Origin: an uncultured Eubacteriaceae bacterium
GTDB taxonomy: Bacteria; Bacillota; Clostridia; Peptostreptococcales; Anaerovoracaceae
DNA length: 49,306 nucleotides
Reading direction: 5' to 3'
NCBI GenBank assembly: GCA_903789635.1
Contig: CAIFEY010000022.1
Span: 1 to 49,306 of the forward strand
This document shows, piece by piece, positions 1 through 7,472 of the stretch. The position numbers and the translations under genes were made by a program. The notes beneath the pieces are model-generated. The model ran no database searches. It was not told the DNA's origin and saw only the letters and a list, made by a program, of their open reading frames with translations. How positions within the stretch are numbered: position 1 is the first letter of the stretch; every line of letters begins with the position of its first letter.

Positions 1-53
1 CCCCTAAAGTAGATTTCGATCTTTTTGCTGTCTACTTTAGGGTGATCATATCA
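1..53. repeat. Left terminal inverted repeat with internal hairpin
   Basis: The first 53 bases are identical to the reverse complement of the last 53 (49254-49306); identity stops abruptly inside. The repeat holds a perfect 12-bp hairpin, CCCTAAAGTAGA (2-13) with TCTACTTTAGGG (31-42), and a 17-nt loop. Because both window ends stop on the same base of the same repeat, a dispersed element that broke the assembly is the simplest reading. A true linear-replicon terminus is not supported by any gene here. Confidence 0.85.
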
Positions 54-294
54 GAGATAAGTGGGAAAATGGAGGTCTATCGCTGGTTTTTCCCAAATTT
101 CAGGCCGCCATGTCAGTTTCCCAGCGCGCCGCACGCCCCCCCCAAATAATCATAAAGCCGCCGAATACCTCTATATTCCTGAGTTATATTGTATACACGC
201 CTCGCCCCATGCTTCATCGATCAACAGCCGCGCGGCAGGCTTTCTCGATTTGGAAGATTCGGCCTCGCACGCGTCCGCGCCGGCGCTAATTTGC
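54..294. other. Gene-free stretch next to the left repeat
   Basis: No credible coding region is visible. It contains GGGAAAA (63-69) facing TTTTCCC (88-94), followed by CCCAAATTTC. The same CCCAAATTTC word recurs near the right end (about 49193), so both ends may carry parts of one repeat family. Downstream the stretch is GC-rich and leads to the stop codon of the reductase gene at 295. Confidence 0.5.
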
Positions 295-1275
295 TTATTC
301 TAAGATCGTGTCCCGAATCGACTCCTCGATCGGCCGCGGATGGTAGCCGAGTTCCAGGGTCGCCTTCTCGTGCGAGAACTTGCCGTTCGTCTGCAGGGTC
401 TTAAGCGAATACGGCGTGAGCAGCGACGGCCTCTTGAGACAGGCACGCGCGACCTTCTCGCCCGCCGGCGCGACGAACTCCGCGAGCCTGTACGGGAGCA
501 CCATGTTCAGCGGCCGCTTGCCCGCGCAGCCCCTCGCCAGGTCCATCATCTGGCGGACCGTGATGTAGTGGCCGCTCAGCAGGTAGCATTCCCCCTGCCG
601 CCCGCGGCGCACGCAGGCCAGGATGCCGTCCGCGACGTCGCGGGAATCGACGAAGTCGTAGCCGCCCGGGACCACCGTGTGGAACTTGCCCTCTGCCATC
701 GCGCGGATCGTCCTGACCGAGTGGTTCTGGAGGAGGCTGTCGCCCGGGCCGATGATCCCGGACGGGTGGACAATGCTCGCGTTCATCCCGCGCTTGGCGA
801 AGTCGAGCACGAGCTGGGACGCGGCCGCCTTGGACTTGGCGTACTGCCCCTGGACGTCCGCCGGGGAGAACGCCTCGACCTCGCGGATGACGGTCCCCTT
901 CTTCCTCTCCGGGATCGCATGGACGGAGCTGACGTAGATCACGCGGTCCACCCGCGCGTCCCTGGCGCATTCCAGGACGTTCCTCGTCCCGCCGACGTTG
1001 ATCTTATGCACCATCGGGTCCGGCCTGCTGGCGATCGTGATCCTGCCCGCGCAGTGGAGCAGGACCAGTTCCGTGTCCTTGGGACGCCAGAAGAAGCCGG
1101 AAAGTGACGGCTTGTCCGTCACGTCGCCGGTGAAGGCTTCTGCCCCTTCCGGGAGCAGGTCCTCCTCGCCCGGGAGGACGAGGGCGCGGACATTCTTCCC
1201 GTCCGCGAGCAGTTTCTCCGTCAGCACGGAGCCGAGGTGCCCGGAGGCCCCGGTAATCAGATAAAGCGTGTTCAT
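295..1275 (-). CDS. NAD(P)-dependent SDR/epimerase-type reductase
   Basis: This 326-aa protein belongs to the extended short-chain dehydrogenase family (NAD-dependent epimerase/dehydratase, dihydroflavonol-reductase-like). Seen: an N-terminal nucleotide-binding motif TGASGHLG at residues 8-15 and a catalytic YAKSK (Tyr145, Lys149) with preceding serines near 116-117, the standard Ser-Tyr-Lys set. The family reduces or epimerises sugars, sterols or similar substrates in the cytosol; the substrate cannot be read here. I start at the ATG at 1275, because AGGTGG lies 8 nt upstream, rather than at the in-frame GTG at 1287. It stands alone on the minus strand, separated from the metalloprotease gene by about 335 bases. 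Confidence 0.85.
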   Translation of the reverse strand: MNTLYLITGASGHLGSVLTEKLLADGKNVRALVLPGEEDLLPEGAEAFTGDVTDKPSLSGFFWRPKDTELVLLHCAGRITIASRPDPMVHKINVGGTRNVLECARDARVDRVIYVSSVHAIPERKKGTVIREVEAFSPADVQGQYAKSKAAASQLVLDFAKRGMNASIVHPSGIIGPGDSLLQNHSVRTIRAMAEGKFHTVVPGGYDFVDSRDVADGILACVRRGRQGECYLLSGHYITVRQMMDLARGCAGKRPLNMVLPYRLAEFVAPAGEKVARACLKRPSLLTPYSLKTLQTNGKFSHEKATLELGYHPRPIEESIRDTILE

Positions 1276-1610
1276 TCGATTCACCACCTGTAGATTTCTC
1301 GTTGTTACCTAATCGTTCTTTAATCGTTCTTTAATCGTTCTCTGTTGCTTCTCTTTTCGTTCTCAATTCATGCTCCTCGATACTCTCAGATATATCATAT
1401 ATAACATATTTATTGTAAAAGCTTGGTAAATGGTATGTAAATATTATGATAAATGCGATTATTTAACCGCTTTCCGTCCCTTCCCCGTACAGGGAAAGGG
1501 ACGAATCGGTTATCATGCATATTGTTTTCTTCCAGTGCATTCTTCCAGTGCAGCGTTGCAGCATTGCAGCCGGATGGCGGCGCTGCATGGAAGGATCTCA
1601 GCTTGTCTCA
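1276..1610. other. Intergenic: 11-bp tandem repeat and a long hairpin
   Basis: Upstream of the reductase lie three tandem copies of the 11-mer TAATCGTTCTT (1310-1342, last base of the third copy changed). An AT-rich stretch (about 1385-1425) could hold the minus-strand promoter. At 1464-1512 sits a compound hairpin: TAACCG pairs with CGGTTA outside, and CGTCCCTTCCC with GGGAAAGGGACG inside with a one-base bulge. It has no U-tract, so it is not a convincing terminator. No protein gene is visible. Confidence 0.55.
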
Positions 1611-2255
1611 TTACCGCGTAAACACGATGCTTCCGCCCTCGGTCGGGTGGTCGTAGATCAGAACCTCGCGGGCGTCGGTCTTGAAGCGGAGCAGCGCCTG
1701 GATGATCAGGATGTCCCCGCCCGCGCCGAGCGTCATGATGGAGGAGACCAGCGTGATCAGCAGGGACCCGGCGGCGATGCCGTAAATCAGCGGCAGGAGG
1801 CCGACCAGGATCAGCGGCATAATTCCGCCGACGATGTACTGGTCCTTCCTGAGCGGCGTTTTGCAGGTGCAGTAGGCCGCGCCGTACTGCGGGATGATGC
1901 CGAATGCGATGTCATGGAAGTGATGCTCCGCGAACAGCCCCCAGAAAAACCCGTGGACCAGCTCGTGCACGACGGTCAGGGCGAACGTCCCGATGACGAA
2001 CACCGGCAGAAAAACGGCGAGTTTCCCGAATGAGAGGCTGAGGGAGATTTTGTCCCCGAGCGGATGAAGGTGGAAGTAGACGATCGCGAGGATCACGTAG
2101 AACGGGATACTCGCGGCAAGGATCACAACGTTGGCGCGCACCAGGCTGATCGTCAGGTCGGTCCTCCGGTAGCCCTCAGCTTCCAGCCGGCCGGAGACCT
2201 CGTTCAGGCGGTCGACCCGGCGCTGCTCGGCGGCGGTCAGTTTTCTCGGATTCAC
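1611..2255 (-). CDS. DUF3267-type putative membrane zinc metalloprotease
   Basis: A 214-aa membrane protein. Seen: hydrophobic segments at about residues 42-62 and 78-95, the zinc-protease motif HELVH at 97-101 directly after the second, and two further hydrophobic stretches before the C-terminus. This order matches DUF3267 family proteins, presumed intramembrane-associated zincins; no substrate is established. The start is a GTG at 2255 that overlaps the TGA of the upstream aminopeptidase gene (GTGA overlap), with AGGAGG upstream inside that gene, so translation is probably coupled. The C-terminal part (YDHPTEGGSIVFTR) is soluble. An upstream extension of the frame overlaps the aminopeptidase gene and is a shadow. 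Confidence 0.8.
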   Translation of the reverse strand: MNPRKLTAAEQRRVDRLNEVSGRLEAEGYRRTDLTISLVRANVVILAASIPFYVILAIVYFHLHPLGDKISLSLSFGKLAVFLPVFVIGTFALTVVHELVHGFFWGLFAEHHFHDIAFGIIPQYGAAYCTCKTPLRKDQYIVGGIMPLILVGLLPLIYGIAAGSLLITLVSSIMTLGAGGDILIIQALLRFKTDAREVLIYDHPTEGGSIVFTR

Positions 2256-3667
2256 GCCTCTACCTCCTCCATGTCGATCGGTTCCGACAGGAACAGCGCG
2301 CGGGTGAGACGGACCATTGCGTCCGGGTCTTTGGCGCCCGCTGCTTCGTAGGACGAGTGCATCGCGAGCTGCGGCAGCCCGATGTCCGCGGTGTGCATGG
2401 ACACGTGCGCCTGGGAAATATTTCCAAGTGTCGATCCGCCCGGCATGTCCGAACGGTTCGTGAAGACCTGGCACGGGATGTCATTTTCCCGGCAGAGCCT
2501 CCGCACAAAAGCTCCGGAGAACCCATCCGTCGTGTACTTCTGGCTGCCGTCGTACTTCAGGACGATGCCGCGGTTCATGACCGGCCGGTTGACCGGGTCC
2601 GCCTTCTCCGCGTGGTTCGGGTGGACGGCGTGCGCGTTGTCGCAGGACAGCATGATGCTCGAGGCGACGGCCGCGAGGTACTGATCCCGGCTGAGCCCGA
2701 ACGCGTCGGCGATCCGGGTCATCACGTCCTCCAGGAACGTGGAATCCGCCCCCTGCGCCGTGCCGCTCCCGACCTCCTCGTTGTCGAAGACCGCGTGCAT
2801 CCGGACCGTCCCCTCGGACTCCTCGTCCGCCTGGCCTAAGAAGCCGAGCAGCGTCGTGAAGCAGCACTCGAGGTCGTCTAAGCGCGGTGACGCAATGAAC
2901 TCCCGGTTCCTGCCCCAGTGCACCGGCTTCATGCGGTTGTAGACAAAGAGATCATAGTCGTAGATCTTATCCGCACTGATGCCCAGCTCTTCCGCGAGCA
3001 GACTCCCGACCGCATCCTTGGAATCCATTCTTTCATTGTTACTGCAATTATTATTATCATTATTGTCATTTTCGTCGGCCATGCCGTCCCCGCCGCCGGA
3101 GGTCAACGCACTGCTCATCGCTTCGGTCAGCGTTTCCGCGAGCACCGGCAGCATGTCCGTCTGCAGGTTCAGCTCCTGGCCCTTGTTCACAGTCTTATTC
3201 ATGTGGATCGCGAGCGAAGGGATCATCAGCAGGTCACGGTCGATGTCGACGAGCTTCTCGCGTAAGCGCCCGTCTTTGTCGTCAAAGAACACCCTCCCCG
3301 CGAGTGAAAGCGGTCGGTCGAGCCAGCTCTGCACGATCATGCCGCCGTAGCGCTCGACGTTGAGCTTGACGTACGCGCCGGATGCCTCCATCTCGGGATT
3401 CGCCTTGACCTTGAAGCACGGGGAGTCGCTGTGGCTCGCCGTGATGCGGAACGTCTCCGGGGCCTTCTCCGGAAGGATGAAGCTGATGATCGAAGAGTGA
3501 TTCCGCATGACGTAATAGCGCCCGCCCTGCCTGAGGTCCCACGGCCTGGACTCGCTGAGCCGCTGAAAGCCCCGCTTCTCCGCTTCCCCTCTGACCGTTT
3601 CAACCGCGTGAAAGGCCGTCGGGCTCTGTTCAATCATTTCCAGTACGAACTCCGTTGTCTGACTCAT
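2252..3667 (-). CDS. apeB: M18 family aminopeptidase
   Basis: A 471-aa cytosolic metallo-aminopeptidase of family M18 (aspartyl/leucyl aminopeptidase type), releasing N-terminal residues from peptides with two metal ions. Seen metal/catalytic regions: ASHSDSP with His79, RLDD around 262-265, DNEEVGSGT at 295-303, and SMHTADIG near the C-terminus. Length fits the family (about 430-480 aa). Odd: residues about 186-216 form a low-complexity Gly/Asp/Asn insertion encoded by an AT-rich patch (about 3020-3110), unlike the flanking sequence. Start chosen at 3667 because AGGAGAG lies 6 nt upstream; a longer frame exists but lacks such a site. The stop overlaps the start of the DUF3267 gene. Confidence 0.9.
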   Translation of the reverse strand: MSQTTEFVLEMIEQSPTAFHAVETVRGEAEKRGFQRLSESRPWDLRQGGRYYVMRNHSSIISFILPEKAPETFRITASHSDSPCFKVKANPEMEASGAYVKLNVERYGGMIVQSWLDRPLSLAGRVFFDDKDGRLREKLVDIDRDLLMIPSLAIHMNKTVNKGQELNLQTDMLPVLAETLTEAMSSALTSGGGDGMADENDNNDNNNCSNNERMDSKDAVGSLLAEELGISADKIYDYDLFVYNRMKPVHWGRNREFIASPRLDDLECCFTTLLGFLGQADEESEGTVRMHAVFDNEEVGSGTAQGADSTFLEDVMTRIADAFGLSRDQYLAAVASSIMLSCDNAHAVHPNHAEKADPVNRPVMNRGIVLKYDGSQKYTTDGFSGAFVRRLCRENDIPCQVFTNRSDMPGGSTLGNISQAHVSMHTADIGLPQLAMHSSYEAAGAKDPDAMVRLTRALFLSEPIDMEEVEA

Positions 3668-3758
3668 TCCATACTCTCCTGTGTTGTGTTGCTTATTTTT
3701 TACGATGTTGGTATTATTAAAATTAACGTCGGCATGAATCATGCCCACTAGTCCTTTT

Positions 3759-3767
3759 AGTATACCA
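3759..3767 (-). promoter_or_regulatory. Extended -10 element of the aminopeptidase promoter
   Basis: On the minus strand TGGTATACT (TGn plus TATACT) lies about 92 nt before the aminopeptidase start. The -35 region is weak, as is usual for extended -10 promoters. Further upstream is a perfect 13-bp palindrome, TGTAAATTTTACA (3816-3828), that could be an operator. Confidence 0.5.
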
Positions 3768-3815
3768 TGTACTGCGGGCGTGGCTGTGCATTCTTCTGGA
3801 TTCTTTACAAATTCA

Positions 3816-3828
3816 TGTAAATTTTACA
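3816..3828. promoter_or_regulatory. 13-bp palindrome, possible operator
   Basis: TGTAAATTTTACA is a perfect palindrome around a central T. It overlaps CATGTAAAT, the same word that forms the inverted repeat before the Crp/Fnr gene (5491-5541). That shared word suggests one regulator, possibly that Crp/Fnr protein, at both places. This is inference from two sites only. Confidence 0.35.
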
Positions 3829-3888
3829 AAGTTCAGATGTAAACGCCCTAAAAATCACTCGTCTGAGATTGTGCGTCGAGACGAGGAA

Positions 3889-3926
3889 GGGGCTGTGAAA
3901 ACCGCCCCCAGTATTTTCACAGCCCC
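3889..3926 (-). terminator. Hairpin downstream of the UDG-like gene
   Basis: A perfect 13-bp stem (GGGGCTGTGAAAA with TTTTCACAGCCCC, 12-nt loop) starts 10 nt after the stop of the UDG-like gene. There is no clear U-tract on the minus strand, so termination is inferred from position and stability. A second hairpin (CTCGTCT 3858-3864, AGACGAG 3879-3885) follows. The stem core GCTGTGAAAA recurs in the terminator at 15410-15445. Confidence 0.5.
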
Positions 3927-3935
3927 ATATTTATC

Positions 3936-4694
3936 CTATAATTCCAGTGCGTTTTTCACCCGGCGCTGCAGTTCCGGGACGATCTCCTCCGGGAACCACG
4001 GGTTCTTCTTCAGCCAGATGTTGTTCAGCGGGCTCGGGTGGACGATCGGAAAGTATTCCGGCAGGTAGTCGGCGAAGTGCCTGACGGTCTCGGTCAGATT
4101 CTTCTGCTCCCTGCCCTTCAGGTAGTAATGCGTGGAAAAACCGCCTCCCAGGATCGTCAGGGAGACGTTCGGCATCTGCTGCAGGAGCAGAGGGTGGTAT
4201 TCCTTTGCGACGAAGGAGCGCGGCGGCAGGTCACCGGTCCTGGCCTTGCCCGGATAGTAGAAGTCCATCGGCATGATCGCGACCTTATCAGAATAGAAGG
4301 TTTCCCGGTCGATCCCGAGCCATTCCATCAGGCGCACGCCCGACTGGTCGTTGAACGGGATGCCGGTTTCCTCGACCTTCTTTCCCGGCGCCTGCGCGAT
4401 GATCAGGATTCTGGCCTCCGGGCTGATCTGAAAGATCGGCGGGACGCCGCGGTCGGTGTAGGAGCGGTTGCGTTCGTCGTTCATCAGTTGCTGGGTGATC
4501 TGTTCGATCGCCTGGATGCCTTGGGATGTCAGGTTTTCCTGAACTGCCGGGGTTTCCTGAACCCTCTGAGTTTCCCTAGTTCGCTGGATTTCCTGGTCCA
4601 CCTGAGTTTCCAGGGTTCGTTGGATTTTCTGCGGCTCGCTCGCGGTGGAATTGTCCGCCGCCGCGGCCGTACGTTCAATGTCAGTCGTATTCAT
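3936..4694 (-). CDS. Uracil-DNA glycosylase superfamily protein
   Basis: A 252-aa protein. The C-terminal two thirds (from about residue 80) resemble the UDG superfamily used for base excision or nucleic-acid repair: ILIIAQAPGKK in place of the family's GxxPG loop, GIPFNDQSG, and a late VHPSPLN that matches the catalytic HPSP loop. Odd: residues 1-75 are a low-complexity Gln/Thr/Glu segment with recurring RTxETQ and VQE units, absent from ordinary UDGs and probably disordered or coiled-coil. The ribosome site is weak (GGGA), so the exact start is less sure. It follows a short gap after the Crp/Fnr gene on the same strand. Confidence 0.75.
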   Translation of the reverse strand: MNTTDIERTAAAADNSTASEPQKIQRTLETQVDQEIQRTRETQRVQETPAVQENLTSQGIQAIEQITQQLMNDERNRSYTDRGVPPIFQISPEARILIIAQAPGKKVEETGIPFNDQSGVRLMEWLGIDRETFYSDKVAIMPMDFYYPGKARTGDLPPRSFVAKEYHPLLLQQMPNVSLTILGGGFSTHYYLKGREQKNLTETVRHFADYLPEYFPIVHPSPLNNIWLKKNPWFPEEIVPELQRRVKNALEL

Positions 4695-4756
4695 GCTTTC
4701 CCGTTTCTCTATCCATTACTATAATGTACTTTTATGCCTCTTCTGCTTTAAAGGCC

Positions 4757-5455
4757 CTACTTCAATGCCTCTTCGTTCAGGATGATGATCTCCTTACCCT
4801 GCAGGTCGATCAGGCCCTCATCCTTCATCTTGGTCAGTTCGCGGGAGAGGGACGGGCGCGCGACGTTCAGGTACTCCGCCATGCGTTCGCGGTTCATTTT
4901 CAGCGGGCCGGTCGTGTTGTCCTTGGTCCAGATCATCAGCATCTTGGAGATCTTCTGGCGCAGGGATGCCCCGTTCATGATTTCCAGGCGTTCATCCTGC
5001 CGCTTAGCCTTCAGGGCAAAGACGTACAGCATGTTGGAAATCAGCTTGGCGTGATAGGAACATACGTTCACGCATGTGTGCAGCAGGAAGTCCTTCGGCA
5101 TCAGGATCAGCGTCGACTTCTTGATCGCCTCCGCGTAGCTGTCGTAGGTCTCCGGGCTCAGGAACAGGTCCTCGGCGCCGATGATGTCGCCGAGTTCAGT
5201 CATCGTCGAGATGATCTCCCGCCTTCCGGTGGAAGAGTCGCGGCCCAGCAGCACCGAACCGTCGACCAGCAGGAACATCTTCTTAGGCTTGTCCGTCTGT
5301 GTGAAGAGAAACTCGCCTTTGTCTAAACTCACGAGCTCTGCCCCGCTGCAGTCAAAACAGCTCCGGATGTCCTCCGCCGTCATCTCCTTAAACAATGTAC
5401 ACTCCGTCAGCCGCTCCGTAACCTCCTGCGCATTCTTCGCCAGCTGCTTCTTCAT
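4757..5455 (-). CDS. Crp/Fnr family transcriptional regulator
   Basis: A 232-aa regulator. An N-terminal cyclic-nucleotide-binding-like beta-roll (about residues 15-130, with LVDGSVLLGRD) is followed by a dimer helix and a C-terminal winged helix (RMAEYLNVARPSLSRELTKM, near 180-200) of the Crp/Fnr type. No N-terminal Fnr-type Cys cluster is obvious, though Cys residues occur early (CTLF, CFDC). The ligand is unknown. The ATG at 5455 is preceded by AGGAGG at 5-nt spacing, so I prefer it to the longer frame. A 9-bp inverted repeat in its upstream region (5491-5541) suggests autoregulation (inference). Confidence 0.9.
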   Translation of the reverse strand: MKKQLAKNAQEVTERLTECTLFKEMTAEDIRSCFDCSGAELVSLDKGEFLFTQTDKPKKMFLLVDGSVLLGRDSSTGRREIISTMTELGDIIGAEDLFLSPETYDSYAEAIKKSTLILMPKDFLLHTCVNVCSYHAKLISNMLYVFALKAKRQDERLEIMNGASLRQKISKMLMIWTKDNTTGPLKMNRERMAEYLNVARPSLSRELTKMKDEGLIDLQGKEIIILNEEALK

Positions 5456-5490
5456 TCCTTCCTCCTTTGGCAAAACCGGACAGTAAACTC

Positions 5491-5541
5491 CATGTAAATG
5501 AATTCTCAGTATTTATATATCCTAGTTGTTGTATTTACATG
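5491..5541. promoter_or_regulatory. Inverted repeat CATGTAAAT before the Crp/Fnr gene
   Basis: CATGTAAAT (5491-5499) and ATTTACATG (5533-5541) form a perfect 9-bp inverted repeat with a 33-bp AT-rich spacer that includes a likely minus-strand -10 region (TATATAAATAC). A pair of operator half-sites is plausible, with the adjacent Crp/Fnr protein as the obvious candidate. Confidence 0.4.
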
Positions 5542-5582
5542 CTTTAGTAATTATGCCCCGAAAAAGAGTTCCAAAAACAAAA

Positions 5583-5633
5583 AGGGCGGCCGACCCTGAA
5601 CGGAATGACGAACATTCCGCAGAGCCGGCCTTT
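5583..5633 (-). terminator. Compound hairpin with minus-strand U-tract
   Basis: CGGAATG and CATTCCG pair around a 5-nt loop, with GGCCG and CGGCC pairing outside. On the minus strand it is followed by CCCTTTTTGTTTTTGG, a good U-tract. It would stop minus-strand transcription coming out of the gene-free region before it reaches the Crp/Fnr promoter. Confidence 0.6.
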
Positions 5634-6444
5634 GGGTTATTTCTATGGGGGCTTTCGCCCTTGGTCGTTGCTTAACCTGCCGGTTTAATCACCATAACCA
5701 TAAAATACCGTACCGTTAACTGTATTACCGTACAATTAACTTTTGCTTTGTTTTGTGTTTTGCTCACTTTGCTTGTCGTTATTATAGCAATGGCCCGGCA
5801 GTGATTTCCGTCACATATGTTACGATTCGTTACACTTTCAGCGAGTTTTTCCGACAAAAATTTTACTTATTGTCTAAATAGCTTGTTCTGCCGTACTTCG
5901 GTGATTTCAGAGAAGGAGGACGGATGCTTCCGTGTGGTCGCATCCGCCAATTGTAGCAGTCGTTGCGGAATCGCTCGCTTAGGGTGCCCGTGTTTTAGGA
6001 TTTTTGGAGTAATGGTTGGCGGGGGCCTGTGATTATTCGCGGGGGTAATGGCAGTCGGGGTCGCATGAGGGACTGCGAGATAGAAAATACCGGGGGACAA
6101 ACCACGCATACAGCGTTCACCAGATATTTCCATTTTCTTAGGAATATCCCTCTCCAATTTCCCGATTTCCGAACTCACCTCCATTTTGTCGGATAACACC
6201 CTCCCTAAACGGTGAATTCCGAAGCTTCCATGCTGTGATCACATCAATTTCACGCTTGTCGTCTCCGTAGCGGTCATCTTTACCACCGTTATCCAAGGGG
6301 GTGATCGCACATCTGCTGTTATCCTGCATCCATATTCCAGAGATTATACCTATAACGCCCTCGATTCCAACCAATAATGAACACTGCGATATTCGGCAGT
6401 CGGGTATGCCGTCTCGTCTATTCGGAAATTTGCATTCAGGCCCC
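5634..6444. other. Gene-free stretch left of hairpin array A
   Basis: No coding region with a ribosome site is visible. Features: a possible plus-strand promoter (TTGCTC, 17 nt, TATAGC, about 5760-5788), a small hairpin CGGATGC...GCATCCG (about 5931-5947), and one isolated copy of the GGGTGCCCGTGTTTT word (5982-5996) that is abundant in the repeat tract at 8.0-8.8 kb. The rest shows short scattered inverted repeats only. Confidence 0.4.
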
Positions 6445-7063
6445 TGAATTCCGAGTTATTTTTTTAACATTCGGAATTCATCCTTTTCAGTGGGTCGTTT
6501 CCGACAAGGGACACCGCGGCGACGACATGAATGCGGTCGCCGCGGAAGGAGGCAACGCGCGAGCCATGAAGCTGCGCGTTGCTGTAATTGTAGTAGTGGT
6601 AGAAACTGGAGATCACAGGGATGCATCTCCAGTTTCTAGTTATTATAAGAAAGGTAGAAATCGGCCTCCGCTGTCGCGTCGTCCGATTTCTATGATTTTT
6701 TCGCCGCGCGCCCTGAATGCCGGGATGGCGCGCGGCGAGCGGCCCGCCGGCCCTTTCGCACAGCTGGGGTTGGGGCCGCGGGCAGAAGGTTGAGATCCGG
6801 CTTCGCTAACGCTGACGCCGGATCTCTATGATTGTTTCCCCCGCACGCTAAAGAAGAATGAAAATAAGCGCGCGGGGGAGCTTTAAGTATACAGGATGCA
6901 CCATTAAATGGAACTCATTACACTTTAAATTGTTAATTGCGTACCCGACGGTTTCCAGCAATTACCATCCTGAGCAAGACCGCTGTTTTTTCGGATGACT
7001 TCTCCCGGAAAAGCACCCTCAAAATTCCGGGCTCCGGACTCGGCAGCCTCGGGCTGCTTTTTT
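6445..7063 (+). ncRNA. Hairpin array A, candidate structured RNA
   Basis: At least nine consecutive hairpins with different stems. Left/right arms: 6445-6454/6471-6480, 6514-6523/6536-6545, 6552-6560/6574-6582, 6600-6613/6625-6638 (14 bp), 6655-6664/6683-6692, 6701-6712/6727-6738 (12 bp), 6742-6753/6773-6783 (one bulge), 6792-6801/6817-6826, 6837-6848/6868-6879 (one mismatch). A weaker one follows at 6934-6964. Period is about 40-55 nt and loops are 11-19 nt. Two hairpins share flanks but not stems: after 6692 and after 6826 the linker reads CTATGATT then TTTC, while the stems read AGAAATCGG and AGATCCGGC, each with its own complement. That pattern suggests selection on structure. A terminator (7043-7063) closes the segment on the plus strand. 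The strand and the transcript are inferred. Confidence 0.45.
7043..7063 (+). terminator. Rho-independent terminator after array A
   Basis: GCAGCC (7043-7048) and GGCTGC (7052-7057) with a 3-nt loop, followed by a run of T, form a classical plus-strand terminator. No protein gene precedes it on that strand, which supports transcription of array A as a non-coding RNA. Confidence 0.7.
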
Positions 7064-7388
7064 GGTTCTGTCAATGTGAATTAGGATCGGTTTTATGAAG
7101 AAATCAAAAAACGGTCTGTCAATTTTTTCCCGAAGAAGAAAATATGAATTCTTGTACGCCGATCTGTACACGAAAATGCCGTGAACCGCTCCTCTGCTCC
7201 CCATCCTGACGTCCAGAGAGCGTCCATGATATCAGCGTCCGAACGCGACTTTAATCAAACCTCAAGTTGTCAGACTCCATCTGTTTCACGTCAAGATTCA
7301 CCATTCCATTACAGCGATTTCTGGCATCGATACTCACTATCGTTGATCCGATTGTGCACAACCGTTCCGAAATCGTCGATCTTTACAC
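7064..7388. other. Gene-free spacer between arrays A and B
   Basis: Nothing recognisable as a gene. It is less GC-rich than the arrays and holds only short inverted repeats (for example CGATA...TATCG near 7328-7342). Confidence 0.4.
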
Positions 7389-7466
7389 AATAACATAATT
7401 AATTTTTTAACATTCCCGAGAACGGGATTTTTCACCGTTTGACAAAATCCCTCTGCCTGTACTAAT
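7389..7466 (+). promoter_or_regulatory. AT-rich leader and promoter of array B
   Basis: The leader (7389-7415) ends in ATTTTTTAACATTC; 23 nt later comes a perfect -35 TTGACA (7439-7444), a 16-nt spacer, and an extended -10 TGTACTAAT (7458-7466). The AT-tract could act as an UP element. The leader is repeated with one mismatch in 27 bases on the minus strand at 23682-23708, and its last 17 bases with one mismatch before array A (6456-6472). Confidence 0.65.
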
Positions 7467-7472
7467 CTCGGA

